Positions 49,545 through 60,655 of a stretch of 64,000 nucleotides of DNA are shown one piece after another. The notes beneath the pieces were generated by a model. That model did not search any database and was not told where the DNA came from. It saw nothing but the letters and a program-made list of their open reading frames with translations. The stretch comes from Paracyclopina nana (lineage: Eukaryota > Arthropoda > Copepoda > Cyclopoida > Cyclopettidae), in assembly GCA_019096065.1 (NCBI GenBank), contig JAGUCH010000001.1:186001-250000 (forward strand). The letters run 5' to 3'. The translations under genes were made by a program, and so were the position numbers. Numbering within the stretch: the stretch's first letter is position 1; each line of letters begins with the position of its first letter.

Positions 49545-50113
49545 TTTTACCAAAACTAGTTGTTTGATTTGCCCTCTGAAGATCGATGATCTTCGCAAGG
49601 ACTGCAGAGTGCCAATTGGTAGAGATTTCTTTCTCATCCTTGTAAGCGAAACTAGTTCAATAAGGTCAGTTTTTGCAAATGACGTTAAAATAGTAGGTAT
49701 TATGACAAAAATTGCGAAAAAGCTGTGCAAATTTGCAGATAGCACAGATGGCCAGCTCATGTGGAGAGATCTGTTGCGTAATGCTGGAATCTTGATGATC
49801 ATCGAATAAATGTATTGGAAAATTGCTCCACTACCATCCCAATCTCCCCCTTCTTTCTCTCCGTGCTCTTGATCTTCTTCCTCGTTGTTCCGGGTGCAAA
49901 CCGGAAATTAGGCTATAACCGGTTATTCAAATCACTTGATTATGCCGCAGAACGCCCAAATGCAATTTTGACGCCATTTGCTAAAACTGAACATATTGAA
50001 CTAGTTTCTTTTCAAAGTGTTAAAAAGCAATCTTCACCAATTGGCACTCAGTAGTCTGACCAAAGATCATCGAACTTTCAATAGCAAATCAAGCGACAAG
50101 TTTTGGTACTTTC
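49545..50113. repeat. inverted repeat pair of about 145 bp
   Basis: 49545-49687 and 49970-50113 are inverted copies at roughly 75% identity by eye, sharing CCAATTGGCACTC, TTGAACTAGTTTC and AGCAAATCAAGCGACAAG-like words. Translated in the corresponding strands, both arms read FAKT..IELVS and PIGT, so one coding-like sequence was inverted and copied. A degenerate transposon is possible. Confidence 0.55.
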
Positions 50114-50551
50114 TTACATAGATGAAAGTACGCTAAATTGTAGAATGAGTTACTCAGATGTCTGGTCTGAAGGGAAAATTTTGGTTAGAAAGCAACATTG
50201 TGCATAGTAGGGGAAAGGGACACGTGCGGCCACTCAATTTATGCTCGACTCAATGACTGACTGTGTCAAATTCTGTCACTCCTAAATGACTTTGAACAGC
50301 CAGAAAATTGGGCTTTCTCTGCTGGCAAAAAATCCACCTAGGATTCTAATCAAAAGAATAGTATAAAGTTTCTTTTGCTGCTGCTGCTACAACACTCCAA
50401 AGTTGGCCTAATTACTCTTTCTTTTTTCCCTTGGCCGCAATCATCTAAGCAACTTTTTAATTAAATTCCTCTAATTTGATTTTTTGGCAAGAAACTCACA
50501 CTCCTTTAATTTGCCACTTGAGCTAGCATCATTTGCCTGGTTTTCGTTTTA
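50114..50551. other. spacer, no feature seen
   Basis: No supportable feature; a short run of GCTGCTGCTGC occurs near 50,379. Confidence 0.45.
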
Positions 50552-51180
50552 GTGGGACATTTCAAATGGGACATAAGTGGTACTTTTCTTCCGGGTACTT
50601 ATCTAATGGGACAATGTGCTGACTTTCAAATGGGACATTCTGGTACAGAGCTTAACATTTTACCATTTTTTTGGAACAGAGTTTTTAGTATCAAGACCTT
50701 GTTGGGACCAGCATTTTTGGTACAATGCCATACACTTTTGTGTTGGGTCAAGAAATAGCCAAAAAATGGTAATGGTAAAAATGGAAATTGCTTTCTAATG
50801 CATTAATGGGACATACCTTAGTGGGACATTTTTTGAAACTTGGTACTTTATTTGAAACTTGGAAATCACCAAATGAATTTTAATGTCTGTCACTTGAACT
50901 TAATTTTGTAATGGGACATATCTTAGTGGGACATCATTTGAAACTATTTTTTAATGGGACATGAACTTATAACAGGGACATTATTTGAAACTTGGTACAT
51001 TATTCGAAACTTTACCACTTAGAAATCGCCAAAAAAAAATATAATGTCTGTCACTATGAGCACAATTTTGTAATGGGACATGGAACTTTTTAGAAATTAC
51101 TTTTTGATGGGACATTATTTGAATCACTCGCACATGAACTTAATTTTGCAATGGGACATAACTTATACTGGGACATTTTG
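50552..51180. repeat. AATGGGACAT irregular repeat
   Basis: About fifteen copies of (A/G)TGGGACAT on the + strand, several in the compound word AATGGGACATA..TTAGTGGGACATT..TTTGAAACTTGGTAC. Spacing runs from 15 to 110 bp, so it is a decayed or compound minisatellite. Confidence 0.75.
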
Positions 51181-51684
51181 GTGCAACTTGAGTGATAAGA
51201 CACTAAATGGTGTTTTGGAAGCAATTGCAGATGACTGGAGCTTTCTTCCCTCCATTGCATTATTGTGGTGGAAGACTGCATTTAGTATGAAAGCTGGTTG
51301 GGGGTGTCCTAATGAACCGCAAGCTCAAGTTTTTGTTCACAAGCAAGTCCGGACTTAATAACCGCTGACATGGAAACGAAATTACCTTTTCTGGCCCCAG
51401 TTCACATATAGCACCAATTTTGGTTGTGTGTGCCACTAGAAATAATATGGGAAAAAAAGCCTCGAAAGTCATGTGAGAAAAAGTGGGCTAATACTTGCTT
51501 TCTGCTCTCTGCATGCCAATACCAATTGACAGAAAGGGCACGAAATTCGAAAAAGTCCGTTTCCCCGGAATTTCCCTGCTGGCAAAATTGGAACAGCTGA
51601 GGTCTTTTCATTATTTGAAAAGTGTACATGGCTTTTTTAGCCAATAATAGGCCAAAAAAGCTTACATTTAGGGCTTATCAGGCT

Positions 51685-51830
51685 GATTTCACTATTTTTG
51701 GCAATAATTGACTATTTTTGGCAATATTTGACTATTTTTGGCAATAATTGGCTATAATTGGCTATTTTTGAAATAATTGGCCATTTTTGGCATTAATTGG
51801 CAAATTTTTGTAATAATTGGCTATTTACAT
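51685..51830. repeat. GGCTATTTTTGGCAATAATT tandem repeat
   Basis: Six or seven imperfect units of 20-23 bp based on GACTATTTTTGGCAATAATT. Confidence 0.85.
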
Positions 51831-51917
51831 ATTTTCATTTTTTTTCAGTGTAAAGTTGGCTATTTCGAAATTTGGCTAGTTCACTCCAGCATTATTTTGT
51901 AATCATGATAACTAATG

Positions 51918-52125
51918 TCTGGTAACGCTGATTTATTGAAGGCGCTACCCCAAAAGAGAAGAGAGTCAGTCAGAATAACAAACTGTATCTATTACTCATT
52001 AATGGCCTAATATTCGTGACTAATAGCCAGCGTCTGGTAGCGCTGATTTATAGAAGGCGCTACCCCAAAAGAGAAGGAGCGACAAGGCGCAGAGTCAGTT
52101 AGAATAACAAACTGTATTTTGTATC
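51918..52125. repeat. 115-bp direct duplication carrying the TCTGGTARCGC hairpin, next to gene B 3' end
   Basis: TCTGGTAACGCTGATTTATTG at 51918 and TCTGGTAGCGCTGATTTATAG at 52033 each pair with GGCGCTACCCCAAAAGAGAAG and then share AGTCAG(t)TAGAATAACAAACTG. The first copy holds TTTATT (51932-51937), which read on the - strand is AATAAA and could be gene B's poly(A) signal. Confidence 0.8.
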
Positions 52126-52250
52126 AGCTCTACGGAACACAGAGAGAATTAGAATGTGTATGGATTTTGTCGTCCGAGAATAAGCAGATAGTCGTTGAGA
52201 AGACATCACAGCATCGTTACGGCGGCGGCGGCGCGCCCGTTAACTTTCCG

Positions 52251-52650
52251 TTACACCGCCGCCTCTTGCGCGGCCTTTAACGCGTCCCTCACGTCAGAGT
52301 AGACCACGCGCGTTCGGTACATCTGCACCCGCGGGCTAGAACAGCCCGCGGTTTTCTGCTTGACCAGGGGCGTGGCCGGCGGCTGCTGATTGCCAAATTG
52401 GAGGCCGTTATTGTATAACGGCCTCCGATTAACGGTCATGACCGAGGGCCGCATGCCAATCTCCTCGAAGCTGGGCAGCGAGCCCGGATGGCTGTCCTTT
52501 AAAGGCCCACCTGGCCTTAATCTCGTCCTGGTGCTGAACCCTTGATGACTTGGCACCGGACTGCTAAAGGCCGAAGAGGAATTGTACAAAGGCTGAGCTT
52601 GGCCTTCCGGCCTTCGTAATGTCATGGCCTTTTTCGCAAGCTTGCACCAC
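52251..52650 (-). CDS. gene B terminal coding exon
   Basis: Acceptor TCTTTCAG|GTGG, phase 2, 400 nt to the stop. It contains PSFEEIGMRPSVMTVNRRPL and MYRTRVVYSDVRDALKAAQE. The exon and the 50 bp beyond it are locally GC-rich, with (CGG)n just after the stop on the - strand. Confidence 0.83.
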
Positions 52651-55600
52651 CTGAAAGAGAAATTGGAGATATTTCTAGATTTTATTTTGTTTTTTGGGAC
52701 TTATTTTTTGGGTGCCGTCACTAAGGCCTAAAATGAGGTGGCCCAACCAGAAATTTTCGCAATTTTTGACTTACTTTTGGGTCACTTTTGTTGTTGCTCA
52801 AAGTATCCACAATTTGTCAAATTTGTGTCAAATACCCGTGACGAAATAGCACCTTTTTGTTGAACTCAGTTTAGTCAGCGATCAAAGTGGAGTCTCACAA
52901 AACCAGCATAAAAATTACACTTAAAACATCAACAAAATTGTACTCAAAAACCTAACAAATCAGTCATTATGTTACACCTACATATGTACTGATTGAGTCA
53001 TAAAAACTGGGTAAGCGCTATGGCCAATTTGGCCTCAACCAGAAATTTTTGAATTTTGAAGAACTTCTGTGCGACTTTTTGGTAACACAGAAATCCCCCA
53101 ATTTTGGCATTATCCATTAGGAAAAAGGTGCTAGGAATGAGAGTATCATTCAAAAATATTTAGATATTTGGCCAATAGATGGCTGACTTTGCAAGTCTAT
53201 CTCACATCAGACAAGATGTGCTTTTGTCCTTTTAGATGGGACTTGTGAGAGAGATATTATTTTTATCATACTTACTTCTCTAACTTACTGGCTTCTTGAT
53301 TTGTTTTAAATATTTCATATTTCCATAATAATATTGAAAATAAAATTATTTTTACTTCAATACTAATTTAGTTTGGACCAAAAGCTATTAGCAATATTTT
53401 TGAAACTCTCAATGCTTTGCAAAGTTGTAATTATAATTACTTTTAAATAAAATAGGTTTGATAGCAGAGCCATCTCTTAATAATTTGCTAAGCTAGAATT
53501 ATAAATTCTTGAATTTTTCCTAAAGGTTAAGCAGGGCTTTTGTGACTTACATAAGAGTGACTCAAAGTGGGTAATTTGAGGCTGAAATCCATGACGAAAA
53601 GCATTTTTTGTGGAACTCAACTTCCAATTGAAAAAAAGTGTTGTGTTCAATTTGTGTGACTCAGAATTGGCTCAACCTTGAGTGACACAAGAGTATGCTT
53701 AATTTGTGTGACACAAACATCAAAAAGCTCTGTTTTCAACGAAATTGTGTTCAGTTTGTGGAACATAAATGTTAAACATGTTTGTGTCAAACAAACTTGT
53801 GTAAGGTTAGGTATAACTAAACTTCAACATATCTGTGGAATAAACAATATCTGCTGAGTTCAACAAAATTGTGCTCAATTTGTGATACACAAAAAACAAA
53901 CAAATCGGACACATGAAAATTGTGGCCGTTTTGGTTCGAAGTTCTCGAATGAAATTTCTGGTTGGGGGGTTTTAGGATCTAAAATATTGGTGGATTTTAA
54001 GATCTAGCAAAGTGGATTTTAAAGCCTACACTTTTCTGGATCTGGGTACAAAGATCTAAGTTGAAAAAATAGCTTGAGTCTTATGTGGGTTTTAAGATCT
54101 AAAGAAAAAGGTTTTAAGATCTAACAGCCACAAAAATAGAAAGCTACAAGGAATTGCGAGTTTTCTTTTGTAAGTCACTTTTCATTTTAAACTAACTGTA
54201 CAGAACTAAAAGATCTGAATAACAGTCAACTTGATTTAAAAAGCTAAGTATAAAGAGGTGATGTTTTTCAATGTAGATCTTAAAACCCAGATGGTTAGAT
54301 CTTAACATCCAACTATTAGGCTTTAGCATCCAAACCTTTAGATCTTAATACCCAGAGCAAAAAAAGTGTAGGCTTTAAAATCCACCATGATTATAGATCC
54401 TAAAAACTACCCCTATTTTAGGCCTTAGTGACTTCTCCCTATTTTTTAAAGAGTGGCCGAGTTTGGCCTCTTTAGGGGGGATTTGTAAGAAATGGCCAAA
54501 AATTGTCAGAAATGGCCAAAAATTGTCAGAAATGGCCAAAAATTGTCAGAAATGGCCAAAAATTGTCAGAAATGGCCAAAAATTGTCAGAAATGGCCAAA
54601 AATTGTCAGAAATGGCCAAATCATGATTCACTATAACATATGAGTGATGGGCCACATGGTTTTTACAAAAAAGGCCTAAAATGTTCAGAAATGGCCAAAT
54701 TCAATGAACTCTTCTATGCCTACAGATTTAGTCAAAAATAATTAATACAATTGGATATTCCTAAATTACCATGAACAGCCACCTTTGAAAAATAACAATA
54801 TTTTCAGGACAGAATAAGAAAAAAGGCCGAATTTGGAATATTTTCTATTTTGAAGCAAGAAATAAAGACCAACGGGCTTAGATGCAAAGAAGGCTGAAAA
54901 ATGAAAGTGGGCCAAATAAGCCTTGCAATATTTTACAAGCTTGCTAAACTGGCCAGAATAAGCTAAATAGTGGCAGTAAAGCATTCTTTTATTAGCAGGA
55001 CTCTAAAAAAGAAGACCACGTTTTGTGGGTGTGTATGGCAGCCTTTTTTATGGGATCTGTGTAGGGATTAAGATTTACGAGTGTGGAAGCTGTTGCGAAA
55101 AAGCTGGAAAAAGGCCACTTTTCTGCTACACAATTATGATTGGCCTTCATTTTTCTCCTTTCTCCTACTTCTTTTATGTAGGAATCCAATTCAAGTCCCA
55201 TTTTTTCAAGTTCAATCAAAAAGAGGAGGAAATTCAATTTTGTATTTGCTCTCTAAAAAATTGCCTTTCCTTTCTTCAAATTGCATTGAGACAAAGAGCC
55301 ATTAATGGTAGAACAAGTTTATTTCAAGGGTGGTTGCTAAGCAGAAAGGAAAGGGTTGCAAACAAGGGGATCTCTTTTGGATAGCGCCTTCAATGAAACA
55401 GAGTTGCCAGAATTGATCTTTGGGAGGCCATATAAAATGGCTCCATGTGATGAACTCTGAATGGCTCGGTCTAGACAGACATGAAATAAACTTCCCTCCC
55501 CATTACAATAGTTTTTTCTGCCCTTTTGGTCAATAGGATCAAGTGTTTTTGTTGGGCTTTAGCTCAATTGAGTGAGATCTAGCATTGTACTATTTTTTGT

Positions 55601-57568
55601 GCTTTGCTACTTTGAGTGGCTTTTTTGGCGCATTTTTCAAGGTATTTACTCAAATTGCAATCACATAATGTCTGATTCCTCTATTTAAAGGATTTTCAAT
55701 GAGTTTCAGCCATTTTTTGAGACTCTAAAATTTTTTTCTTATTAGAGAAGAATTGTTTGATTTCAATTCCAAAAAGTGCAGTTTAAATTGTAAAACTTTT
55801 TCTGATTCTGGTAGCCCTGATTTTCAATAGGCGTTATCCAAAGAGAACACAAGTAAACCAAGCCATCTCTTTTGAGGTAGCGCCCACTCTTGAATTTTAA
55901 AAAGGAAGACAAATGGACCCCTTTCATGGCTTGGAATTGGCTATTTGTTTGGCTTAAAAGTGCTTACCCTTGGTTGGTAGAGGAATTGAAGATTTTGGAG
56001 GGCTTGTTTCCTCCTCTGAGCAGCTTTCCAACTCCCTCATATTTGGCCGCAAAGTCGTAAATGTCATCCTCGTCCTTATCGCTCAAACAACTGGAAGACT
56101 GAACAAGAAATAACTTTCCTCAGTGAACTCAAATGCAATAATAACTTCCGAGCACAATGGTGCACTACCACTGCAAACTTTTGAAAATAGGGGAAAAGTT
56201 CTTCTTATTCATCTTGCAGGTCATTCAACATTTAAATTTATGGCATTAACTTAACCAGGTGAGCTTTCAAAAATTATTTTTTGCAATGTTATACTAGCAT
56301 AAGTGGCTTTTTTTAAAAGCACGCTAATCTGAGACCCATTATGCGACAACTTTCCCCAAAGAGTTGACTTGAAGAGAGTTAATGTGGCCAGAAAAATATC
56401 TGGTGCTTAACAAAGTGGTTGAATATGACAATTCGTCTTTATTAAAAGAAAAGCGCTTAAAAACTTATTTATAATTAAGGTATAACTCTGATCGACTTGG
56501 GCTAAATATTCAATTGTTTAAAACACGTTAAACGATAAGATTGAGCGCTGTGTTTAAATTAACATAGTTGCTCAATTCGTAGCAAGTTTTGACATTCAAG
56601 AGGAAATTTTGCCAACATTTCAATTGGACGAATGTTGATTCATGAAACTGAGCTTCCACTGAAGAGCAGCTGTGAAAAACCGTGATGAATTATGTTATTT
56701 TGCTGAGCAACGAAATATCGAATTACACTTCAACATCTAGCAGGTTTTTTTGCGTAAAAAAGTCACGTAAAAAGGGGACTTGATCCGTTATTCTGCCTTG
56801 CTTTTTCTTGTTCCTAATCTTTCCTCCCCTTCCACTACTACTTCATATTCATACAGAAAATCTGGATCAAGATTTGCACCCCAAATCTTTGCGCCCCAAA
56901 TTCCATGTAAATTATGAGTATTCTTTTTGGACATGCAAAACATGTACAGTCAATATAGTTTTTAAAATATAATTCAACTTGGTTTAACACACTTGCTCTT
57001 CAGTGGAATTATCCAGATACAAATCACCATTCATTTCCTTGATAAGCTGAGCAGATTTCCTTTCGAATGGCAAAACTTGCTTCCAATTAGAAGTTAATGT
57101 TTGTTTAACAATTGTGCATGGTTGACGTATAAAATGCCGTAAAAACACTGGCTTCATTAATTGCAGGCCCTGCCCAATGTTTTATGGACTTTTAAGTATG
57201 CCAAGCTGAAATACGCTAACAAAGTTAATGTATCGCATGATTTTTTATGATTGTAAAACATCAGCAATTTTTCCTGCCACATCAAATAGGGTCAAGTCGA
57301 CTCTTTGGCTCAAGTTGGCTTTGGATGGATCTCAGATTTGTTGAGTTGGAAGACTTACAGCATAAATTCCTGGCATGAAGTTCTTGTCAGTTTCAGGATA
57401 GTTTGCGTAGTTGTGACTTTCACTCAGCCTCCTGCTGGTTGTCATCATCCAATTTGAGGCCATGGAAGCTGACCTCATGTCCTCTAATTGGTGGAGGACG
57501 TCATCCTCATCAACATGGAGCTCAGCTGAAAACCTGGCAGCCAATCCAGCCAGGTAGCCATCACCAGC
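52251..57568 (-). CDS. gene B: second SAMD5/SASH1-family gene, last three coding exons
   Basis: The - strand exons 57568-57359, 56098-55968 and 52650-52251 join with phases 0, 0 and 2, identical to gene A. They encode AGDGYLAGLAARFSAELHVD..DVLHQLEDMR, then SSSCLSDKDEDDIYDFAAKY, then WCKLAKKAM and a long C-terminus ending DALKAAQEAAV at TAA 52253-52251. The exon with the SAM domain is not in the window; by analogy with gene A's 25.5-kb first intron it lies beyond 64,000. Compared with A, exon 2 is shorter (70 against 79 codons), exon 3 longer (131 against 110 nt) and the C-terminus unrelated after about ten residues, apart from being basic and serine/proline-rich. Exon 4 is GC-rich. Function is unknown beyond family-level scaffold or adaptor. 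Loss of the SAM exon (pseudogene) cannot be excluded, but the frames and splice sites are intact. Confidence 0.85.
52717..54432. mobile_element. 1.7-kb element with perfect 18-bp terminal inverted repeats in gene B intron 3
   Basis: GTCACTAAGGCCTAAAAT at 52717-52734 is repeated exactly inverted at 54415-54432. The interior holds nested inverted repeats: CCAACCAGAAATTT at 52744 is inverted at 53951, and an arm near 53966-54060 (TTTTAGGATCTAAAAT.. AAAGCCTACACTTTT) is inverted at 54310-54410. Degenerate GTGTGACACAAA and TTTTAAGATCTAA words fill the middle. No transposase frame is seen and no target duplication is evident. Confidence 0.8.
54489..54620. repeat. 20-bp perfect tandem repeat (AGAAATGGCCAAAAATTGTC)
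   Basis: Six units with almost no variation plus a partial seventh, with a separate single copy near 54,689. The uniformity suggests recent amplification. Confidence 0.95.
55368..55886. repeat. three copies of the dispersed CTACCCCAAAAGAGA hairpin family
   Basis: A - strand copy lies at 55368-55414 (TCTCTTTTGGATAGCGCC..GTTGCCAGAA), a + strand copy at 55806-55848 (TTCTGGTAGCCCTG..GGCGTTATCCAAAGAGAA) and a - strand half-copy at 55864-55884 (TCTCTTTTGAGGTAGCGCC). All lie in gene B intron 3. Confidence 0.7.
55968..56098 (-). CDS. gene B exon equivalent to gene A exon 3
   Basis: Acceptor TTGTTCAG|TCT and donor GG|GTAAGC, 131 nt. SSSCLSDKDEDDIYDFAAKY matches gene A; a KLLRGGNKPSKIFNSST tail is specific to B. 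Confidence 0.85.
57359..57568 (-). CDS. gene B exon equivalent to gene A exon 2
   Basis: Acceptor TTTTCAG|GCT and donor GCT|GTAAGT, 70 codons, phase 0. Shares GDGYL-GLA-R-S-EL and QLED with gene A. Confidence 0.87.
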
Positions 57569-58003
57569 CTGAAAAGGAAAAAAAAAATAGAAATGATTAC
57601 CATCTATCAACTTCCACCATTTCAAGAGCATCCAGGCATGGCAAAATTTTGTGACATTCATAGCTGTAATTAGGGGGACCCTTTTTATGTGGCCAACAAC
57701 CCTTTTTCCATTCTTAATGAGCTTGGCAAATGAGCATGAAAATTGGCTGGTTTCATAAGAAATGCTGATTTGTTAATTACAATCAGTATGTTAATATAGG
57801 CTGAAACCAGCAAAAAGTCATTTCTTAAGGAACTTATCATTCCATCATAAATTCAAAATGGATCATTCCTCAAGTCACTTCATTATATAAAATACTATGA
57901 ATTATCGCTATATACAAGGTTGGTATTAGCGTTCTTTTAACTAAATGAAGCGGTTGTAAAAAAATTAACTAGCTTCTTGTGTAAATCATGCGTCACTCCA
58001 GAT
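57569..58003. other. gene B upstream intron, no feature seen
   Basis: AT-rich sequence with no exon or repeat recognised. Confidence 0.45.
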
Positions 58004-58603
58004 CCTTTGGATCTCATGGAAGTGTGACTTGTGCATTTTTCAAACCATGCTCTCAGCTTGAAAGTACGTCAAATCCTTTTCTATGTCTTCGCATGAGGAG
58101 AATGGCCCAGAAGGGCTACTGCATAACATATACTATGTGTCCCTCTACAGTTGCAGAAGAAACATTCCATTTATTTTTTTGTGCAGAGCAGAAATTGCTG
58201 AATCAGTCAAGGCTGATCCTCCCTTAGGAAGTTGAGTGGTGTGGTAACTTTTTGAGCAAACAAGCTTCCTATTGATGTACATAGCAGCAGTAGATCTGCT
58301 TAAAAAATAGCACTGCCAGCATATTTTCTTCACTCAAAGAATGTAAAGGTATATGTACTATACTGGTGAAAGCAGTTTTCCAAGGCAAGTTTCCCACTTG
58401 GTTGGTGCATCATACTACTGCACAGTGGGGGCAAAAGGAGAAAGCCAAGTTCCCACAGGTCCTGGACAACATCATCATATTCATAGAAACAAAAAAGATG
58501 GGCTATATTGCATCCTTTTGTTCAGCAACGCATATGCTGACGCTGGGAAAAGCCATCATTTCTTTGGGACATCGACAAGTCACACTCCCATGAGATCCAA
58601 AGG
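58004..58603. mobile_element. 600-bp element with 29-bp terminal inverted repeats
   Basis: The left end begins CCTTTGGATCTCATGGAAGT and continues GTGACTTGT. The right end, read inward, is the same with one mismatch in 29 (GGGAGT for GGAAGT). The interior has overlapping + frames of 75-102 codons without a recognisable transposase motif. No target duplication could be confirmed. Confidence 0.75.
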
Positions 58604-60655
58604 CCTCATGTTGACCAATGCTTTCTCTTTTACTCTAGTTTATTTTCTACCAACCGTTTAAGTTACTTTGAAAGCCGTTATGCTTACATTGCGCTACATT
58701 TTGAAGAAAAACATCAATGCTTAACTTAAGTTTGAATTATAAGTATTTTAGTGTTTTAAGCGCTTAGATAAGACTCCTTCAGGGGTGATTTTAAATGGGA
58801 TTCAGCCTACATTTTCAGCTCAGACTTGCTTAATTAATCTGCCTTTTTTTGAGCCAGACAGCAGCAGTTCTTAAGCATGTGTGTAGTCTCTGGCTCAGAA
58901 TTTCGAATTTCTCAGGGGCTTTTTTATGCTCAGCCTCTGGAGACAGCTACAGTTGGAAACTCCATTTTCCCTTTTTTCCTTTCACGCCTTTCTCGAAGCT
59001 CCAAGGGGACTTGAGATAAGGGAAACAGGAAGAAAATCCTCAAGAAGGAGCAGCAGAAATGGAAATGATGATGCTCTCCACCACCACAAGAAGTGGAAAG
59101 CCAAATCATGGTCATATCAAGATTTCCAGATAAAATTGCTCAGCCAACATTTTGGCAATGAAGAAGCAGGGAAATTTCCATAGGCAAAAGTTTGCTCACC
59201 ACCACCATTGAAGGGTGCCAAGGCGAAAGTCAATTGTCTATCCATCTCAATTATGCAGTGAAGGGGAATGGTGAACTTATGCTACTATACATGGGAATTG
59301 GTGGAAAAAGTTTCCTTTGTCCTGATTTGTCACATGTCTTCAGAGAGTCCCAAGGGAAAAGTTTCTTGTCAATCAGTGAGAATCCTCCTTGGTTCCAGCT
59401 GACAAGGTTGAACTATTGGCATTTGTCGAGTTTGTTTTGCTGACACTGAGAACAAACAAAGCATTTGTTGAATAGGCCAAAAAATGTCGAGCGCTCTCCA
59501 ACCCTGATTTTTCAATCGATAAGTCTTGAATAATGTTTTTGCTTTATTGAAGGAACATAGAAAAGAAAGCATTAAACACTGGAATTTGTAACTAGTACAT
59601 TGAAAGTTAATTAGTGAGTATCGCATCTCTGGTTTTAAAGTTTTCAATATTTGTTTCGCCTTGGTTGTTTTACCCTTTAGAGCTGAGCCATTTACTTGAA
59701 AGGCTTTTAATCACAATCAGTGGACGATTGAAACAAATCCTTTTCGCAGAAAAAGTTTGTCGAAAAGGAAGAGAAGCAATCTAGGAAAATTGATGGCTCC
59801 TGATCTTTTGTGAAAGGTTTTCAGGGCTTTCAGGGAATCAAGAATATGGATGGGATCGAGCAAGAAAAGCCAACTTCACACTATGCTACATTGCCAAAAA
59901 AAAAAAAGATACATTCACAAAAGTGTAGATTGCATCCAGTTGTTCCAGATAGCCAAAACTAGATTAAGTAGGAGTGCTGTGAAACAAAGTGAATTTCCAT
60001 TGAGTGACAAGTTAAGCCTCATAATCACATGGAAATCCAATTATGAGTATTAGCTCGGCTCTAGCAATTTTGCAATTTGCTTCAAATTGTCCATGCCAGC
60101 CTTTTCAGCAAATGGATTTAGCTTAAAAGTCAAAACAATCAATGCGAAACAAATATTCAAAATTAAGCATGACACTTTTTTCCACGCTAACTCATACATT
60201 AAAAAACACACCTACAATAATAAGAAGCAATGAAAAAATGAGCTTTAGGTTCAAATTTCATTAAAGTTATTATAAGCATGGCTAAATTAAAAATCCAGTG
60301 AAATGAAGGATGGGCAACATTTGTGATTTTTTGGCTGGCTTAGCAAATGGTTTGTTGTGGGCTGAGTTCATCAAAACAAACTGGTGAAAAAAGCTTTTAG
60401 TTGGGATTGAGCTGAGAAGGGTGTGTTAGCCATGACATCTAAATGGTAAAACTGATCCCTATCAGTTCTTTAAATCCATTTTGCCCTGTGCTCTTTCCAT
60501 CTTGCGTCAGAGAGAGTGAAATAATCATATTATTTTGTGATGAAGATCAGCAGCCTCCATATCAGTTTGTCTGATCTGGAACTGTCATATGGCCAACTTC
60601 TACTGATGCCGCAATGTGTTGTTTTTCATTACATCACCATGTGATACACTAATAC
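58604..60655. other. gene B upstream intron, no supported feature
   Basis: Several frames of 60-90 codons, none with a family signature; no tandem array. Confidence 0.45.
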
